A stretch of 64,000 nt of DNA from Plectrocnemia conspersa (Eukaryota > Arthropoda > Insecta > Trichoptera > Polycentropodidae), in assembly GCA_009617715.1 (NCBI GenBank), contig VTFK01000052.1:1256134-1320133 (forward strand), in the 5' to 3' direction. The stretch's first letter is position 1. Every line of letters starts with the position of its first letter. Made by a program: the position numbers and the translations under genes. Shown here piece by piece: positions 24,201-39,200 of this stretch. The notes beneath the pieces are model-generated. The model was given only the letters and a program-made list of their open reading frames with translations, was not told the origin of the DNA and made no database searches.

Positions 24201-27200
24201 AATAAATAATAATAGGTACGAGTTCTATGCTACAAATAAATATTAAAATTAGACACCGTTGCGATATATATTCTGAAATAATATGTTATGCGAAATGTTT
24301 TAATTAGGCATACAAATATTTATCTGGTAATTAGTCGTGTTTTTTTTTGTTGCTCAGTGTTGCCATATAATGAATTTTCAGTCCATTTTCAATAAAACCG
24401 TGCCATCGCGTTGAAAATGCTCGATTATCAAGCGTTTATATTAATACTTTTTATAGTAATATGAATGAGAATCGAATAAATCACATCTAAACCGAATTTT
24501 GCCCAATAAGAGAGCGCAAAAAACAATGGGAACGCTCGTTACCGAGCGTTCAAAATCGACGTCGCAATCATCGATCGACACTTTTGACGTGAATTTTGCC
24601 TTCTGAGAAGTGATAATTGTTTTTGCGCTCTCTTATTGACCAAAATTCGGTTTGAATATACTTTGATCAGTCCTATAACATTAAAACTCTATAGTAAAAT
24701 TGGTATTGATAGCTATCATATTTTTAAAACATAGTGTAATATCGAAATGCAGACGCAATGTCTGTCTGTACTTATTCCTCCGCTTATTTTCTCCTGAGAG
24801 TTTGTATTTTGGACTTGACCTAATAAAACTTCTAAAACTATAGTTAGTTTTACAACTTTCATTATGTTAGGTTTGGGTTTGAACACCAAATGGACGTTTC
24901 GCAACTGGCAAATTGAGCTTCAAAAACATTTTAGAGCAGCATATTAGCGCCTATCATTTAAATTATATTTTCGCTAGTAAAAATACATATCTACTGGTGT
25001 AAATATATTTGGGCTTTACTAGTGAATTTTTACTACAATTCAGAACTCGATTTCGACCTGTAACATACGAGAGTTCAGCTAAACTTGCACAGAGCGGAAT
25101 AAAAATATAATAATTTAACCAGCATGATAGACGAGTCCTGGGTTCGAATCCCATACGAACCTTAGTGTTTTTAAATTTCAATCGTGTTTGGGAGATAGGA
25201 ATTTGTGATTATTATTTATTTATAGTTCCGATCGATCATCACAGTTAAGTTAACTCATATGTCCTAATATCATGGATTATTATCTGATATTGAAACTTCT
25301 CTTATAATGAGCTAATACAGCTCATAGAGAATATCTTATAAAATTAAAAATGTTGATATTCAGAGACAACAACTCGCAATATATTTGACATTTCTATTGC
25401 ATCACAAGCATAGCGCTACTTTCCTTCAGTAAAATTTTAGCTTTAATAATTCCACCTAATTTTGACATAATTTATTTAAAAAAATATGGTGTTTGAAAAG
25501 AAAGAAAGAACAGAACCTCATTCAGGTTGATATTATTTCCCTTATATTCTTTGACTCATTATCTACTATTATCGTTTCTTTAGATTCCGAACATCGTCGA
25601 AAATGCTGAAAGATCGACAAGAAGACGCTGCGGAGGGATCCATTGGAGAGGCCATGGAGAGTGTTGTGGCTCCGGAAGACTGCGGAGGATGCGGTGGGAG
25701 AATCCAAGATAGGTACTACTTGCTAGCAGCCGATCGGCGATGGCATGGCAACTGCTTAAGGTGTTGTGAGTGCCATTCGCCTTTGGCCAGCGAACTCACC
25801 TGCTTCACTAGAGATAGGAACATCTACTGCAAGGAGGACTATTATAGGTATAATGAGACTGACCATAGCAATATTTTCCAATTATTGTATTATACATCTA
25901 TTGGTGATTGCCGCGAAGCTAATTATTTTGTGTACATGCACTGGATTAAAATAATCTAGCCCCCCTACGATAATAAAATAGAAAGATCTTTTTATAATGA
26001 AATTTAACTTAAGTAGTATAATCGACTCTGAATCAAACTATCACAAAACATGTCTTATTGTTAATAGCAAATTTAACTCAATTTAGAATGCTTAACTAAG
26101 ACTCCAATCATATGCTTATATCACATAAACCCAACATATATCTTGCTACTTTAGTGTCTTGGCCACCGCGAGTTGCCTTCTTTGTATTCAAAATTTTTAA
26201 CTGGAAATAGCTGAAGCGCGTCGAAAACATTTCTATATACAGCGCGTTGAATTAGATACGATAGAGAAAACTTAGTATTGTTTTTCAAGTAGCACTGCGT
26301 TGGATACAGGATGTTCTGCGTGAAGAGGTGCGCGCGCTGCCAGGCAGGCATCTCTGCCAACGAGCTGGTGATGAGGGCCAGAGACCTAGTGTACCACCTA
26401 GGATGCTTCACGTGCGTCTCCTGCGGCGGCCTGCTCTCCAAGGGAGACACTTTCGGCATGAGGGACGGCCTCATCTACTGCCGACTGCACTATGACCTAA
26501 TATTCAACGAGGGCTACTGCGAGGAGGAGATAGCTTCGATGTTTAGGTACAATTTTTCTGCATTACATTAAAATTTCTATTTATATGTTATGCTCAGATT
26601 ATAAAAATATTCGGGTTTTAATTAATACAGGCTTGACCATAATAATGGAGCACCCCAATAATCTTAAAAAATCGGAAACTTAGACGATTTCTTTGTTAAA
26701 ATTATAACCTCCTACAATATGGAAAAAAACCTTTTAAACTTCTTTAGTAGAGGCAAGGACAATATTCAGAAGAAAAGTAGTGATCATGCCAAAACTATGC
26801 CAAGTACAGTCCGTCCAAGATATGAACGCTCATCAAAATATAATAATAATTAATTTTTTACTTTTTTTAATTTAATTTGTTGAGGAAAGTGTAAAATATC
26901 ACTTTCTTACTTATTTTGTATATTTATATACATATTTAACTCAAAAACATGAGAGCAGTGTTGGTATCACTCTCCAGTTTGAATATAATATTTTTTTAAA
27001 TACTTTAAATTGTTTTATTGATTACAAAATACCACAACATGGCAATAATTGATAATAAAAATATAACACATTATAATTTTTAATTCAATTTCCAATATAT
27101 GGTCACCCTACACTGATTTAGTATTAGTAACGTTCTCCTATCGGTGTAAACAAATTCGCAGAAAGCTGTGTATGTATGCATGCATGCGTATACGCACCCT

Positions 27201-30200
27201 TATTTCCAACACAACGATGATGAGCGTTAACATTTTGGATGGACTGTGAATAAGCTAAGAAAAAGAGAACTCTTGATACTTCGGAATGTGCAATACAAAA
27301 CAAAAAGAGAAAAGGAAACTTTTTTAGGCGTTACGATAATGAATATTAAAAGTTTGGTTTAGCTACAAAAAATAGCTTCTTTATAATATTAAAAATAAAT
27401 TATTAAATAAAAAAATTAAAAAAAAAACGAAAATACGCAACTGAGAATAACGGTTACTTAAAAAAAACTGAGCAATTAGACTTGCAATATTTTTTTAAAA
27501 CTTATGTGAGCAATTAGCAACAATTTTTTTTTCATTATTCCGGCAGTTCACGACCGGGTTTTGAAGTGTTTACATCGTTTTACTTGATTTTGTGTTCAAC
27601 GTGCCAAAAGTACCTCAATGACAACATCGAAGAAATCGGAAACATTGATTCTGTCTAAAGAAAAAATCGGTTTTCGTAATATTCTAAGCAAAGCACGGTG
27701 CAGTAAAACAACTGTGCTAAATTGCATAAAAAATATGAGGATTCCACGTCCTTACAAAGGAAGAAAGGCTCAGGAAAACAAAGAAAAAACAATTGATTAG
27801 AAGATCGAGTTACTAAAACGGATTTGTTTACAAAACCGTTTCAAAAGTGCGGTGGCTGTAACAATCATTGAAGCTAGTGGAAATGAAATAAGCTAAGAAT
27901 CTGGTTTATACAAAAATGGCGAAAAAACTGTTTTCATCGAATAAATTGAGCCGAAAAATTTAACTTGAATCAAGAAAGAAAGCAAATTTAATTTGTTTGT
28001 GTCAGATGGGATCCACTACGTCAGGTGAAAGTGTATCTATTCAGCCGACAGTCAATTATCTTGCACGTCAAATGATCTGGGGATGTTTTACATACCATGT
28101 GGTGGTACAGGCATAGCGAACCTAGGGCACGCGTGCCTGAGGTGGCACGATTTCCAAGTTCAAAAGTATTTTTTTAATTTTAAAATTTTAAAAATTAAAA
28201 TCTTGATTAAATAATCCGTGAATTATTCGTTTATTTAATTTTATTAAACGACATTTTAGATAAACGACAATCGTTTTATTAATGTAAACAAATATTTTAT
28301 CATGGCACTTCAAACAATTTTTATGCTGGCAATACTGCCTTTGACGTTTGTTTTCATTTGAGGTTATGTTTGAATAAATCGCATTTAACATGGCTGATAG
28401 AAATGAAAAAGTATCAGAAACGAACCGCAGAAACTTCCAAAGTTGGTAGACTGGAGAGTATGGCATGATTAACAAAGGCGGAAAAGCAGTGTGTTTTATG
28501 TTCTGGGACAGTTGTATGCAGAACTTCGTCAGTTAAGCGGCATTTTGAGACAAGCCATAAATCTCTCCTTGAAAAAAGTAAGGAAGAACAAAAAGAATTT
28601 ATTGCTCGTGCAAATAAAAATAAAAATTTGCAATCAACATCCCTAATGAAATTTATCGGCAGTCGTTCAAATATAACTGTTGCTAGTTTTGATACCTCAA
28701 ACATAATCCGTTAGCACGGAAAACCATTCAGCGATGGAGAATATCTGAAAGAAGCATGATCCTCCCAATCTCTGAAGATTTTGAAAACAAAGAAAAAAAT
28801 ATTCAAAGAGTAAATGATATCCCTTTGGCTAAAAATACGGTGAAAGATAGAATCATAGAAATGGCCAAAAGTGCAACTCATCAGCAAAACATAAGATAAG
28901 TCTTCAGATTTAATTGCCCTTTGCGTTGATGAAAGTACTGATATAACTGGATCAGCTCGTTTAGCAATTTTTACTCGATACTGCAATGGAAATAATATCA
29001 AAGAAGAATTGATCAGTTTAATATCATTAGCAACAACAACAAAAGGAATAGATATTTGCAATGCAGTTGTAAAAGCACTCACTGAAAGAGAAATAGATCT
29101 TTCCAAAATTGTATCAATAACGACAGACAGACGTTTTATCAATTTATTTACTAAACAAATTGGACATTCCGTTCTGGGCTTTCATTGCATTATACACCAG
29201 CAAGTTTTATGCGCAAAACATGGATTTAAGGCACTAGAAGATGTTATGATTCTTGTAACAAAATTGGTCAATTTGATATCTGCACGCGGATTAAATAAAC
29301 GAATTTTTTTAGAATTATTAAATGAGGTAAACTCAGTATATAATGGTTTACTTACGTACAACAATGTGCGATGGTTAAGTCGTGGAAAAGTTCTTCAAAG
29401 TTTCGTTGAGTGTTTGGATGAAGTTAAGCTTTTTTTAATTAACGAAAATATCATTGAAAAATATGATGAGTTACTAGACGATTTGATTTAATCAAAGAAT
29501 TTCAAGCTAAATTACAAATTTTTGACTGTGACGTTGTATCTAACACCGTCAAATACTTCCCAAATAAAAAAAAATTTGCAGAAGAAAAGCCAGATCAAAT
29601 CAAATTAACACAAGAATTTTCTGTAGTTATTCAATCGATAATAAATGAGTTTTCTTCAAAATTCAAACAATTCAGAAGATTTGAAAAGAAATCAAAATTT
29701 ATTTTATATCCAGACACACTATCAGCAGATGACCTCAATTTGGAGATTTTCGAGTGGCTAAATCTGGAAGACGTTGAAGTGCAATTTATCGAGTTCGATA
29801 TGGAAACAAAAATTTGTTAATTTGAGAAATGATTTGGAAATAATTGAAAGCAATCGATTAACGAACATAAATAATAAAAATGCAGAACTAATGAGAACTT
29901 GGAACGCCATTCCAGAAATCTTTAGCGATTTAAAAAAACTAGCAAGAGCAGTGTTATCAATTTTCTCTTATACATATGCTTGTAAATAATTATCTTCCGA
30001 AATGAATATCATGAAATGTAATTCAAGAAAGAGAATAACTGATGAATCAAGTCGGTTGGGTGTATTACTAAAAGTGACGAAATATGAACCAGATATTAAA
30101 GAGTTGTCATCGAATATACAACAGCAAAAATCTCATTGATAAATAACTAATGTGTGTTTTTATTGACTACGACTTAATTTTTAAGAAACTCTATTGTAAT

Positions 30201-33200
30201 TTTTAAGCTTGTAAATAAAATTAAAAATAAATAATTATTTATTTTTTCTATCTTGGTAATTTTTTTACTCTTTGGGCACGCCACACAATCGAGGAATAAT
30301 ATTTGAGGATTTTTGGCACGCGAACCCAAAAAGGTTCGCCATGCCTGTGGTAGGACAACTAGTATTTATTGATGGTACAGTGAACGCTAAAAAATAAAAA
30401 TAAAATTCTTATAAAATGTATTTCCAACTATTGAAATGCACGAAACGGAGTGCATATTCCAGGACGATTCTACACCGTGCCATCGTGCTAAAATTGTAAA
30501 AACTATTTTTTCCTAATACTTGATACTTGATTTTGAAAAAGAAATCAAACGATGGGATTAAGTTTATGGGTACTATGCGCTTTCGTTATCAACAATAAAA
30601 TATTGGACTACTGAATTAAAACGCGGTCGTACAGACCTTCCAAATAAGGCCACCCCGCCAGAAATGGTCGATAAAATCCATGAAATGATAATCGACGATT
30701 AACGAGTGACTAAGCGTGAGATACCTGAGACCGTAGGCATTTCAACCGAACGGGTAGTAGTTGTTGCTTTCAAGGTGAGCTTATAAGTATTTTGGATTTC
30801 TTACCTTTACGGTTTGATCGAGGCGCAACTGATTTTGGTAGAAGTGAAAGGCCTATGAAGGTTACGTGTGTTCTGGAAGTTGCAGATGTTGCAGGATCAT
30901 CTCTTTCAGTGACACAACTGGGCAAAAAAAAACATTTTTATTGAACGGACATATCCCTATGACTCTGAAACCCGCAGTAGCTGAGATTGTAATTGACGTC
31001 ATTTGGTAAACTGTTATTGCTCGCTTAGCCACTCTTTGCACTCATTAGAGTAGTATTTTTTCATTGGAGAGAAAAATCTTCTCTCCAGGAGTTGCATTCG
31101 ATGATTGCTGTGAAATAGAAGCGTCAGTGCTTCGATATTATTTACATATTGTACAGGTTTCAAGATGTAGAAAAAAATATCAAAACACAGAATAATTTAA
31201 AAAATTTACCTGACATCCGTATTTTGCATTTATTTACGATGCATGGCGTAGCAGCGTGTTCTCTTATCACAAATGAAGCTAAGAACTAAAATTAGCCACA
31301 AATGACATCTTAGAGCACCTACTTAAGCTAAATTAAATCTTAACAAAATTCGTACAAATATAAATTTATCTAAACAATACAATTCAAAAATAAAACACTT
31401 TTTGTTCCCTTAGTAACAAACAAACAGAAAAATAACAAAGCACAAGATCGTCTCAAGAACAGCGCAGCTCAAGGTTTTGCGGCCGCTGAGATATAATGTA
31501 TGTGTGTGTCTATATTTTACATACGTAGGTGTTTCATAGGTTAAAATTTCTAATGATCTGAAATGTGTCTGAAACCCCACTTTGGTGTATTTGCTCTCCG
31601 TTGCGTATTGAAGGGGTGAAATACCTCTGTAATGATGTGGGGGTTGATATACAAACGTTCATTCATAAAAAAACTCTCGAGTTCGTGTCTTAGAATACAT
31701 CGCAACCATAGGGGTCGCTGGGAACAGAGGAAAACAATAGAGGGTAGACATAAAATATAATATATACACACGTTTATAGTCTAACCAAAATGGAAACTTT
31801 TGAGTTATAGTACCATAGAAAATTGTTAACAAAAAAAAAATATATATATATATATATATATTTATACAAAGCTATATATATATCAATAGATTCCCAATAT
31901 TCGTCCTTAAAAACTATATTTTAATTTGCTTTCGTAATTTAACAATTTCCATGAGAGATTTTTCTCAGGGTAACAAATCAGAAATCGTGCGATTTCAATA
32001 TTCTTAAGCTCCATGATTCACAAAATCAACGCTTTTCATAATATACAATACAACAAAAATTTGGTGTGCATACTAAATCTGTATCACTCATCATCATCAT
32101 CATAGCAATGTGACACTTTGTTATCAATAGATAGTGAATTCACATTTATGCCAAAACTCAGCATTAATTAATGTGTGTCATTAATGTAATAAAACAACTT
32201 CATTCTTTATAAACCTGTTAATCTATGTGCTGATGATGTTTATAGCTTACGTCAGATATTTACAAATGAAATTATTTTACAGAGCAAACGAATCTCCAAG
32301 TCAGTATTATGCAAACGGACCAGTACAAAAAGGAAGGCCAAGAAAAAGAAAAGCTCCGGCAGTGTCGCCAGATGCAATGCAACTGCACACTATAAGAATG
32401 ACTGGAAACGCTCTAGGTAATTTAAGTTTTACTTTCACTATCATGTCAAATGTTTTTTTTTAAGAGTGGGTTTCACACAATTTCACCAAAATTAATTTAC
32501 GAAATTTGCTTTATCCGAATAAAATTTATGGCAATTAATCTAATTCATATAAAACACATATTTTTATTTGTGCTGATACCTCGATTTAAGCATTTTTTTT
32601 ATTTTCTGGAACATATCTACGAGAAATATATGTATTCAATACGAAGCATTATATTTATTAAGAAAATCTTTTCTGATTCGTTTTTCTTTTAATTTTAAAG
32701 ATGAACTCAGAAGATGCATATTTTTATTGATATAAAGTTTTTGTAATATTAAAGATAGTGGATCAATGTTATATAAAAAATACAGCATAAATTTTTTTTA
32801 AAACTCAAATGAGCAATTAAAAACGATAAATATTTTTGTATATTTCTCAGAATTACGATTTAAACTACCTGCTAAAATATTTTGATCAGACTATGCACTT
32901 ATAAAGAGTTACACACCATTTTAAGGGGTGCCCCATTATTATGGCTAAAGCTGTATATGTATTTCTATCTTAAAATAACGTAAAACACAATAATTGTGTG
33001 TAATTACAAAAAATAATAATTGATAAAACTGTATACTTTTAATATGGTCTAAAAAATAGATTATATTTTTATTTAAATACTTAGACTTTCGCTTATAATT
33101 GGTTACTGAAAATGTGTGCGAATGTGGAATGTTCGAAAGTATAGGAAAGTAAAAAAAAAATGAAATTGTGTGTATTTTAAAATATTTATTTATCAAGTAA

Positions 33201-36200
33201 ATATAAGATGTTTAAGAGGCGTTTAAGAGACATGTTTAAGTGGGGTTTGCAGGTGTTTCCTTTGAAAAGTTATCAAGAGTTAACTGTTTGCCACTATTCA
33301 TTTTCTTTTTTTCGTATAGTATTTTATAACATGCTATGTCTTTATTGATCGCCCTACGCACTTGAGATATGCGTTCTCCACTGAGATCACAATCTTCCAT
33401 AATATTTAAAAATTTGTCAAGATGCGTGAAGGCTTCATTCATATTTTTCATTGTTAAAGAGTTTTCCAAAACAAACCTGTCTCATCTACATTAAATATTT
33501 GGCTAAAAGAATATTCTCCATCTTCAATAATTTTGGATAATTAGGAAATAAATTCTTCTGCACCATCTTTATCCGCATCAGTCGATTCTCCAGTAAATTT
33601 AATATTATGAAAAAAAATACCTCATTTTAAAATTGTGAAACCAACCGTTACTTGCTTGAAAAACCGTGTTAAAATCTTTTTTTTCATTTATCCTTCCAAT
33701 CTTTGTGCAAACTAAGAGCTTTTGCTTGAATAATTGAAATACTCAGAGGGACATGTTTTTGATGTTTGTCATCGATCCATAATGACAAAGATTTTACCAT
33801 TTCATCCATGATTTTTTTTGCCGTGTTTTTTTGGAAACATATCTTTAAAGATTGTGGAAATATATCTTTCATTTGCACAATTTTGAACGTTTTCCTTAAT
33901 TATATTTTTATTTTGTACAATTGAACATATCGTAGATCTGTTTGTATCATACGAACGTCCGATTGAAGCAAAAGATTCACCTTTATCAGAATGTCCAATA
34001 ATTTCCATCTTTGTCTCGAATCGTGTGAAGTTTATGAGTCCTTGATTTCATTTTGTTCGTATCAGCACTAAAGTTTTTTCATTTCTTATTCATGTTTATA
34101 ATTTTTTTACAAAAAAAAATTAAAAACATGTTTTTTTTTATTTGCGAAATAGCGAATTGTGCGAAAGTTGAGGGCCGTTTCGCTAAAATATACTGTTTTT
34201 AATTATGTTATATAAATAAAGTTTTCAAAGTCATACATTAAACAAGTATAGATATTCTTATATTTGCTTTTTTCCTCGCCAATTCGCCAATTAACAAGTA
34301 GTATATACAACTCGCACTACAATACCGAAGGGGAATATTATAAAAGTTGTACGCTTTTTACAATCATTATTCTGAACAATCCAACAGTATATTCGATTCA
34401 ATAATAAAACACTCAACATAAAATCACAGACTAAATCTACTCTTCATAAAATAAATAAAAAGAATACTGTGTACCTTACAGAAACAAATATGAATAAATA
34501 TAATACCCACTGTATTCTACAATACTACGCACAGTGAATTATTCCCGCTGTTCTTCTTGTGTGTGTTTTATTTTTTTACGTACACAAAAATGTCATGCAC
34601 GCGCCTAAGGGCTGCTATTGTTCTTTCCATTATTTTCGACAAGGGTACGCCGAATAACTGAACAAAGCGAATAAAACGCAAATATTTTTTATACCCGATG
34701 TACACGCATGTGGAAATCGACGATTTATATTTGAACCCTTTGATTCTTTATAGTAGCCCACAAAAAGAGTGTGTTTATTAAGTTGCAAAAAAATGCAATA
34801 AAACGATTGTTTTTATTATATTTCTTGATATTTTTTTTAATATTTATATATATATCAATTTTTATATATCTTATCGTAATAATTTATGACATCGATTCAA
34901 TTAAATGATAAAGGTATTCTAAATTAATATTAAATAGCAAAATAACTAAATATATTTCCTAAAAAATCTATAACCATTCGAAAAAAACATTTCATACAAT
35001 ATGCATCACACGTAATCGTATAAATTAGGGATGGTCAACTTGTTCAGGATTTCATCAACAATATTTTTTTCTAACACTACTATCGGCTTATTTTAATTTT
35101 AGGATTTAACTGAACTTTTTTTTAATAATCAGTAAAAACATACATTATATATTTTGTTTAAACCGTATAACGTTTTTATCTTTCAACTCATTTCTAAAAA
35201 ATAATAATAATATTTTCGTATGTATGTATATGTAATAAATCACGGTAATCAACTAATTAATGATAGAGTCTAAATAAAACGATAAATATAAGATTTGCAT
35301 TACATATTTATTTGTATTGCATTAATATTGTATCGCCCAATTGACCGTGTCTAAAAAAAAGTTTATCTCTGAGATCTTGGATTATACTAAGATCGTAGAT
35401 AGTACTATTTTGACAAGTCTGAGTTAGCATCTGAAGCTGCTACGATTTCACGTGCTTTATGTACAACGGCTGATCAAAAGTTATTAAGCCTGTTCTTTGT
35501 TCATGTTTTTTGGCAGTGTTTATAGCACACTGTAATGTGGTGTAAATTGTGTCCATATTACTCGCAGGATGATGAATAAAAGTAAGAAACAGAATCCGAG
35601 AAGTTACAAAGTTCTCATTGCTTTTTTTTGTAAGTTGTTCAATAAATCCATTCCACCCTGGCAATGGTGAGATATTTTTCCACTTTCCGTACATCCACAA
35701 CAAATCAACTACATTAAATATTTGTTTGGTTAGTTCTTCTACATCATTAAAATTTTGAATTTGAATCTCTTGCTCAATCCGGGTACGACATGATTTTCAT
35801 ACACTAGAATGGGTATATGTGATAGTGCTGCTAACTCCCTTTGCACTTGGTTTTGTTGTAAATTTCTTTTATGCGGTCATCGGATATAACTTCAGATTTT
35901 GAAGTTATTATTTTTTATCATTCCCAATATATGAACAGTATTATAGCCATCAAGAGTATAAATATTTTTCTGCATTTCCGCTGCATACTGTACTAAGGCA
36001 CTTGACTCTGATGGTTGATTACGAGGCTGTGGGTGATAAACAGCTGAAATATAACATTTTACAGTATCACTATATGAAGCGAAAACAAAACATATAAAAA
36101 GTCTTTTTTGGATGTTTGATCAGATTTCTTCTATGAAGCCTATTAATAACTGCGAAGAAAAGGACCGTTTTCGTATGGAAGTCATTATAGCTGTGTATTT

Positions 36201-39200
36201 CGTTTTAAAATGCCCCGTCTTTCCTTTTCTGTTCTTTATAATAACTTCTTGCAGAGAATGTAATAAAGTTTTTGGAATTTCTTCATTAATATTTTACTCG
36301 GGGGCGAATAGGACTTGGTCTTAACAACAGAAGATCGAATATCTTCTCTAATAATCGCCGCAGCAGCTCCCACTACGCGCAAGTGTTCTTCTTCCGAAGT
36401 GCCTTTTTTATTTTCATACCAGGCTATGGATAAAATTTAAGCTTGAGCATCGCGAAAAGAAAAAATAGGGAATGATCCAATCTTCGTTGTTATTATAATA
36501 TCAGTTAAATATTTTTCTCTTAATTTGGAAATGATCTTCTTATCATCTGGTACATACTCCGTAAGGACATCTCTCAACTCTTTCAATTTTTTCGCACAAA
36601 TTTCTTGTCGAGCAATATTTCATTCTCAATTCCTAATAATACAATGAAGAAAGTAATAAAATTATTGTTCAAACGACTTGCCGAGACCACTTTTTTCACG
36701 ATTGTTTACTTTTTCAAAGCTTATACCAAGTTAAGCAGGTAGAAATACTCGCTGGATTCTATAAACGGATGTACGCCTCCCACTCTTCGCGCTATATCTC
36801 AAAAACTGTTAATGATACAAAACAAATATTACAACCAAACTTGTAGAAAATTTTATGCTTTTCAAGTTTTGTAAAGCATCTAATGACGTGCGACGCATAA
36901 AATGCGAGATATTTGCAAAAAAACATTTTTTTTACCTTTGACCTTTGCTATCTTGATTAGCAGACACGATATTTTATGAGACTTTTCACCCTGTCCTTAG
37001 AACATCAAAACGAAGGTCTGTGCAAAATTTCAGCTTGTTATCTTTCATTCCGAGATTTAGCCTTAATTTCGCCTTATTTGACTGGACTACTAAGGTTTTT
37101 CAACAAATTCATCTCAGAAAAAAATTGATTGTTGCAGCTTTAGATTTATTTATTGGCTTTGAAAATATTGTTTGTTGCGTAATTTGTCCAGATTTTAGTT
37201 TTTACAATTTATAAAATAATAGAAAACTCATGTTGTGTGTTTGTTAAATATCGTCCAAATTCTCTTTCTTAATTATTGTGACTGAAACGCTACATATCCA
37301 ATGGTTGTACAGGTTTCAAGCACTTGGAGGTCATTCTAATGACGATTTTTAACAAACGAAAAGAAAAATATTACGTCTATAAAGTAAGGCCACACCCCGC
37401 ATTTTACACAACAATTAGGTTAATCACCCTTAAGTATAAATGACAAAAAAATGTTTTGAAGAACAACACTGCGCAAAAAATATTGTTATTTTACCACATG
37501 GTTACCGGTCGCTGGAGAAACCGTTTAGACTGTTTTTCTTTTAAGGCATGAACACATTTTGTATGTGGCAAAAAAGCAATGCAATTGACGAACCAACATT
37601 ATAAAAAATATGACACTTGGTAACAGAAGGTGAGACGCAGAAGAAACAGCAACAGAGACGAAATGACACGAGCTAGGAGACGCATCGACACGAGAGATAT
37701 CAAAAGATCGTCCAGAGAGACATCTCTTAGCTGTTCCATCGAAATCACAGCCGACAATAATACAACCTGACACGCCAACGATGATCTCCGAGTATTAAGA
37801 CTTGTTATTTGGTAGAACAATCTGCATTTCTCCATATATGTGATAATTAATATATGATAAAAATTGTTAACAGCTTTTTAGCGGCTATTTAACTGCAAAG
37901 TCATACATCTTCGGCCTAAAAACCGATTTTAATATGTCGATATATTGTATCGCGATCGACTTAATGGCCAGGTTTTTTACTATAAACGATAAAATGTGAT
38001 ATACATTTATGTACATATTTTTTTACTTACATATGTAGTTGCTATAGACATTTATATATATTTTATGACTACGCGCGATGCATAGGTATTAGCATTAACA
38101 ATCTAGAATTACACTTGATTATATATAAGCTTATATATATAATTAGTTCCATTGTATAAACCGAGCTTATACGAGTAATTCAATTAAAATTTACCATACA
38201 GTAGATTTTATTTACACAATATTTGTGGTAAAATAGTAAAATTTCAATTAAAATCAACAAATCATAATAAAAAATATGATATCGATGATAAAAAATTAAA
38301 TATGGCAGTAGATATAATACAACAATATTATTACTTATAAAAGATGATCCAACTTGATGCAATATATTAATTATTAAAAATAATATAAATGAAATGGCCG
38401 CTTCTGGATCTTTCGCAGAAGCCGATTCGATGACTTTTTCGTACATTTTGGGCGGTATCTCAGCTATAACTTGCCGGATATTGGTTTTTATTCTTCAATG
38501 TTACGGGTTTGTCGGTGTAGACACGACTTTTAGCATAATCCCACAAAAAAATGAATGGTCTTGGCGTCCAGTTAACGTCACTAAAACGTTAAATAATGTG
38601 ACCTGGAAACTTTTCACGCAAAAAATCTTACGTTGCACATGATGTATGGCAAGTTGCACAATTTTTTTTTTACACCACATATCTTCCAAATAAACTTCTT
38701 CGATTTCTTGCCAAAAATTATCGGTTATCATGCGCCTATAACGTTCACCATTGACTGTTACAGTCTGATCTTCATCGTTTACAAAAAAGTAAGACTTAAT
38801 GACGCCGCCTGACCACCATGTCACCAAACAGTCACTTTTTGGACATGCAACGGTCTTTCATGAATTACATAAAGATTTTCCTTGCCACATATTCAGCTAT
38901 TTTGTTTAATAGCATACCCAGAAAGATGGAAATGTGCCTCATCAAAGATGATTTTCTTTGAAAATCCAGCATCAATTTCCTACTGCTTTAACGCCTAATT
39001 TGCGTAAATTATTCGCTATCCTACTTCAGTTTTTGTATTATCTAAATTTTATATAGGTGTAAGTGCAAGACCAGATGCAAAATGTACTAAAAGAAGCCAT
39101 AAGAAAAGCACAAAAGGTGCGAACGCTGACGAATCGGCAATTCTGTGTCTTTGGCTTCACTTTCACTTACAGTAGCAATATTCTAAAATGAACAGGCGCC

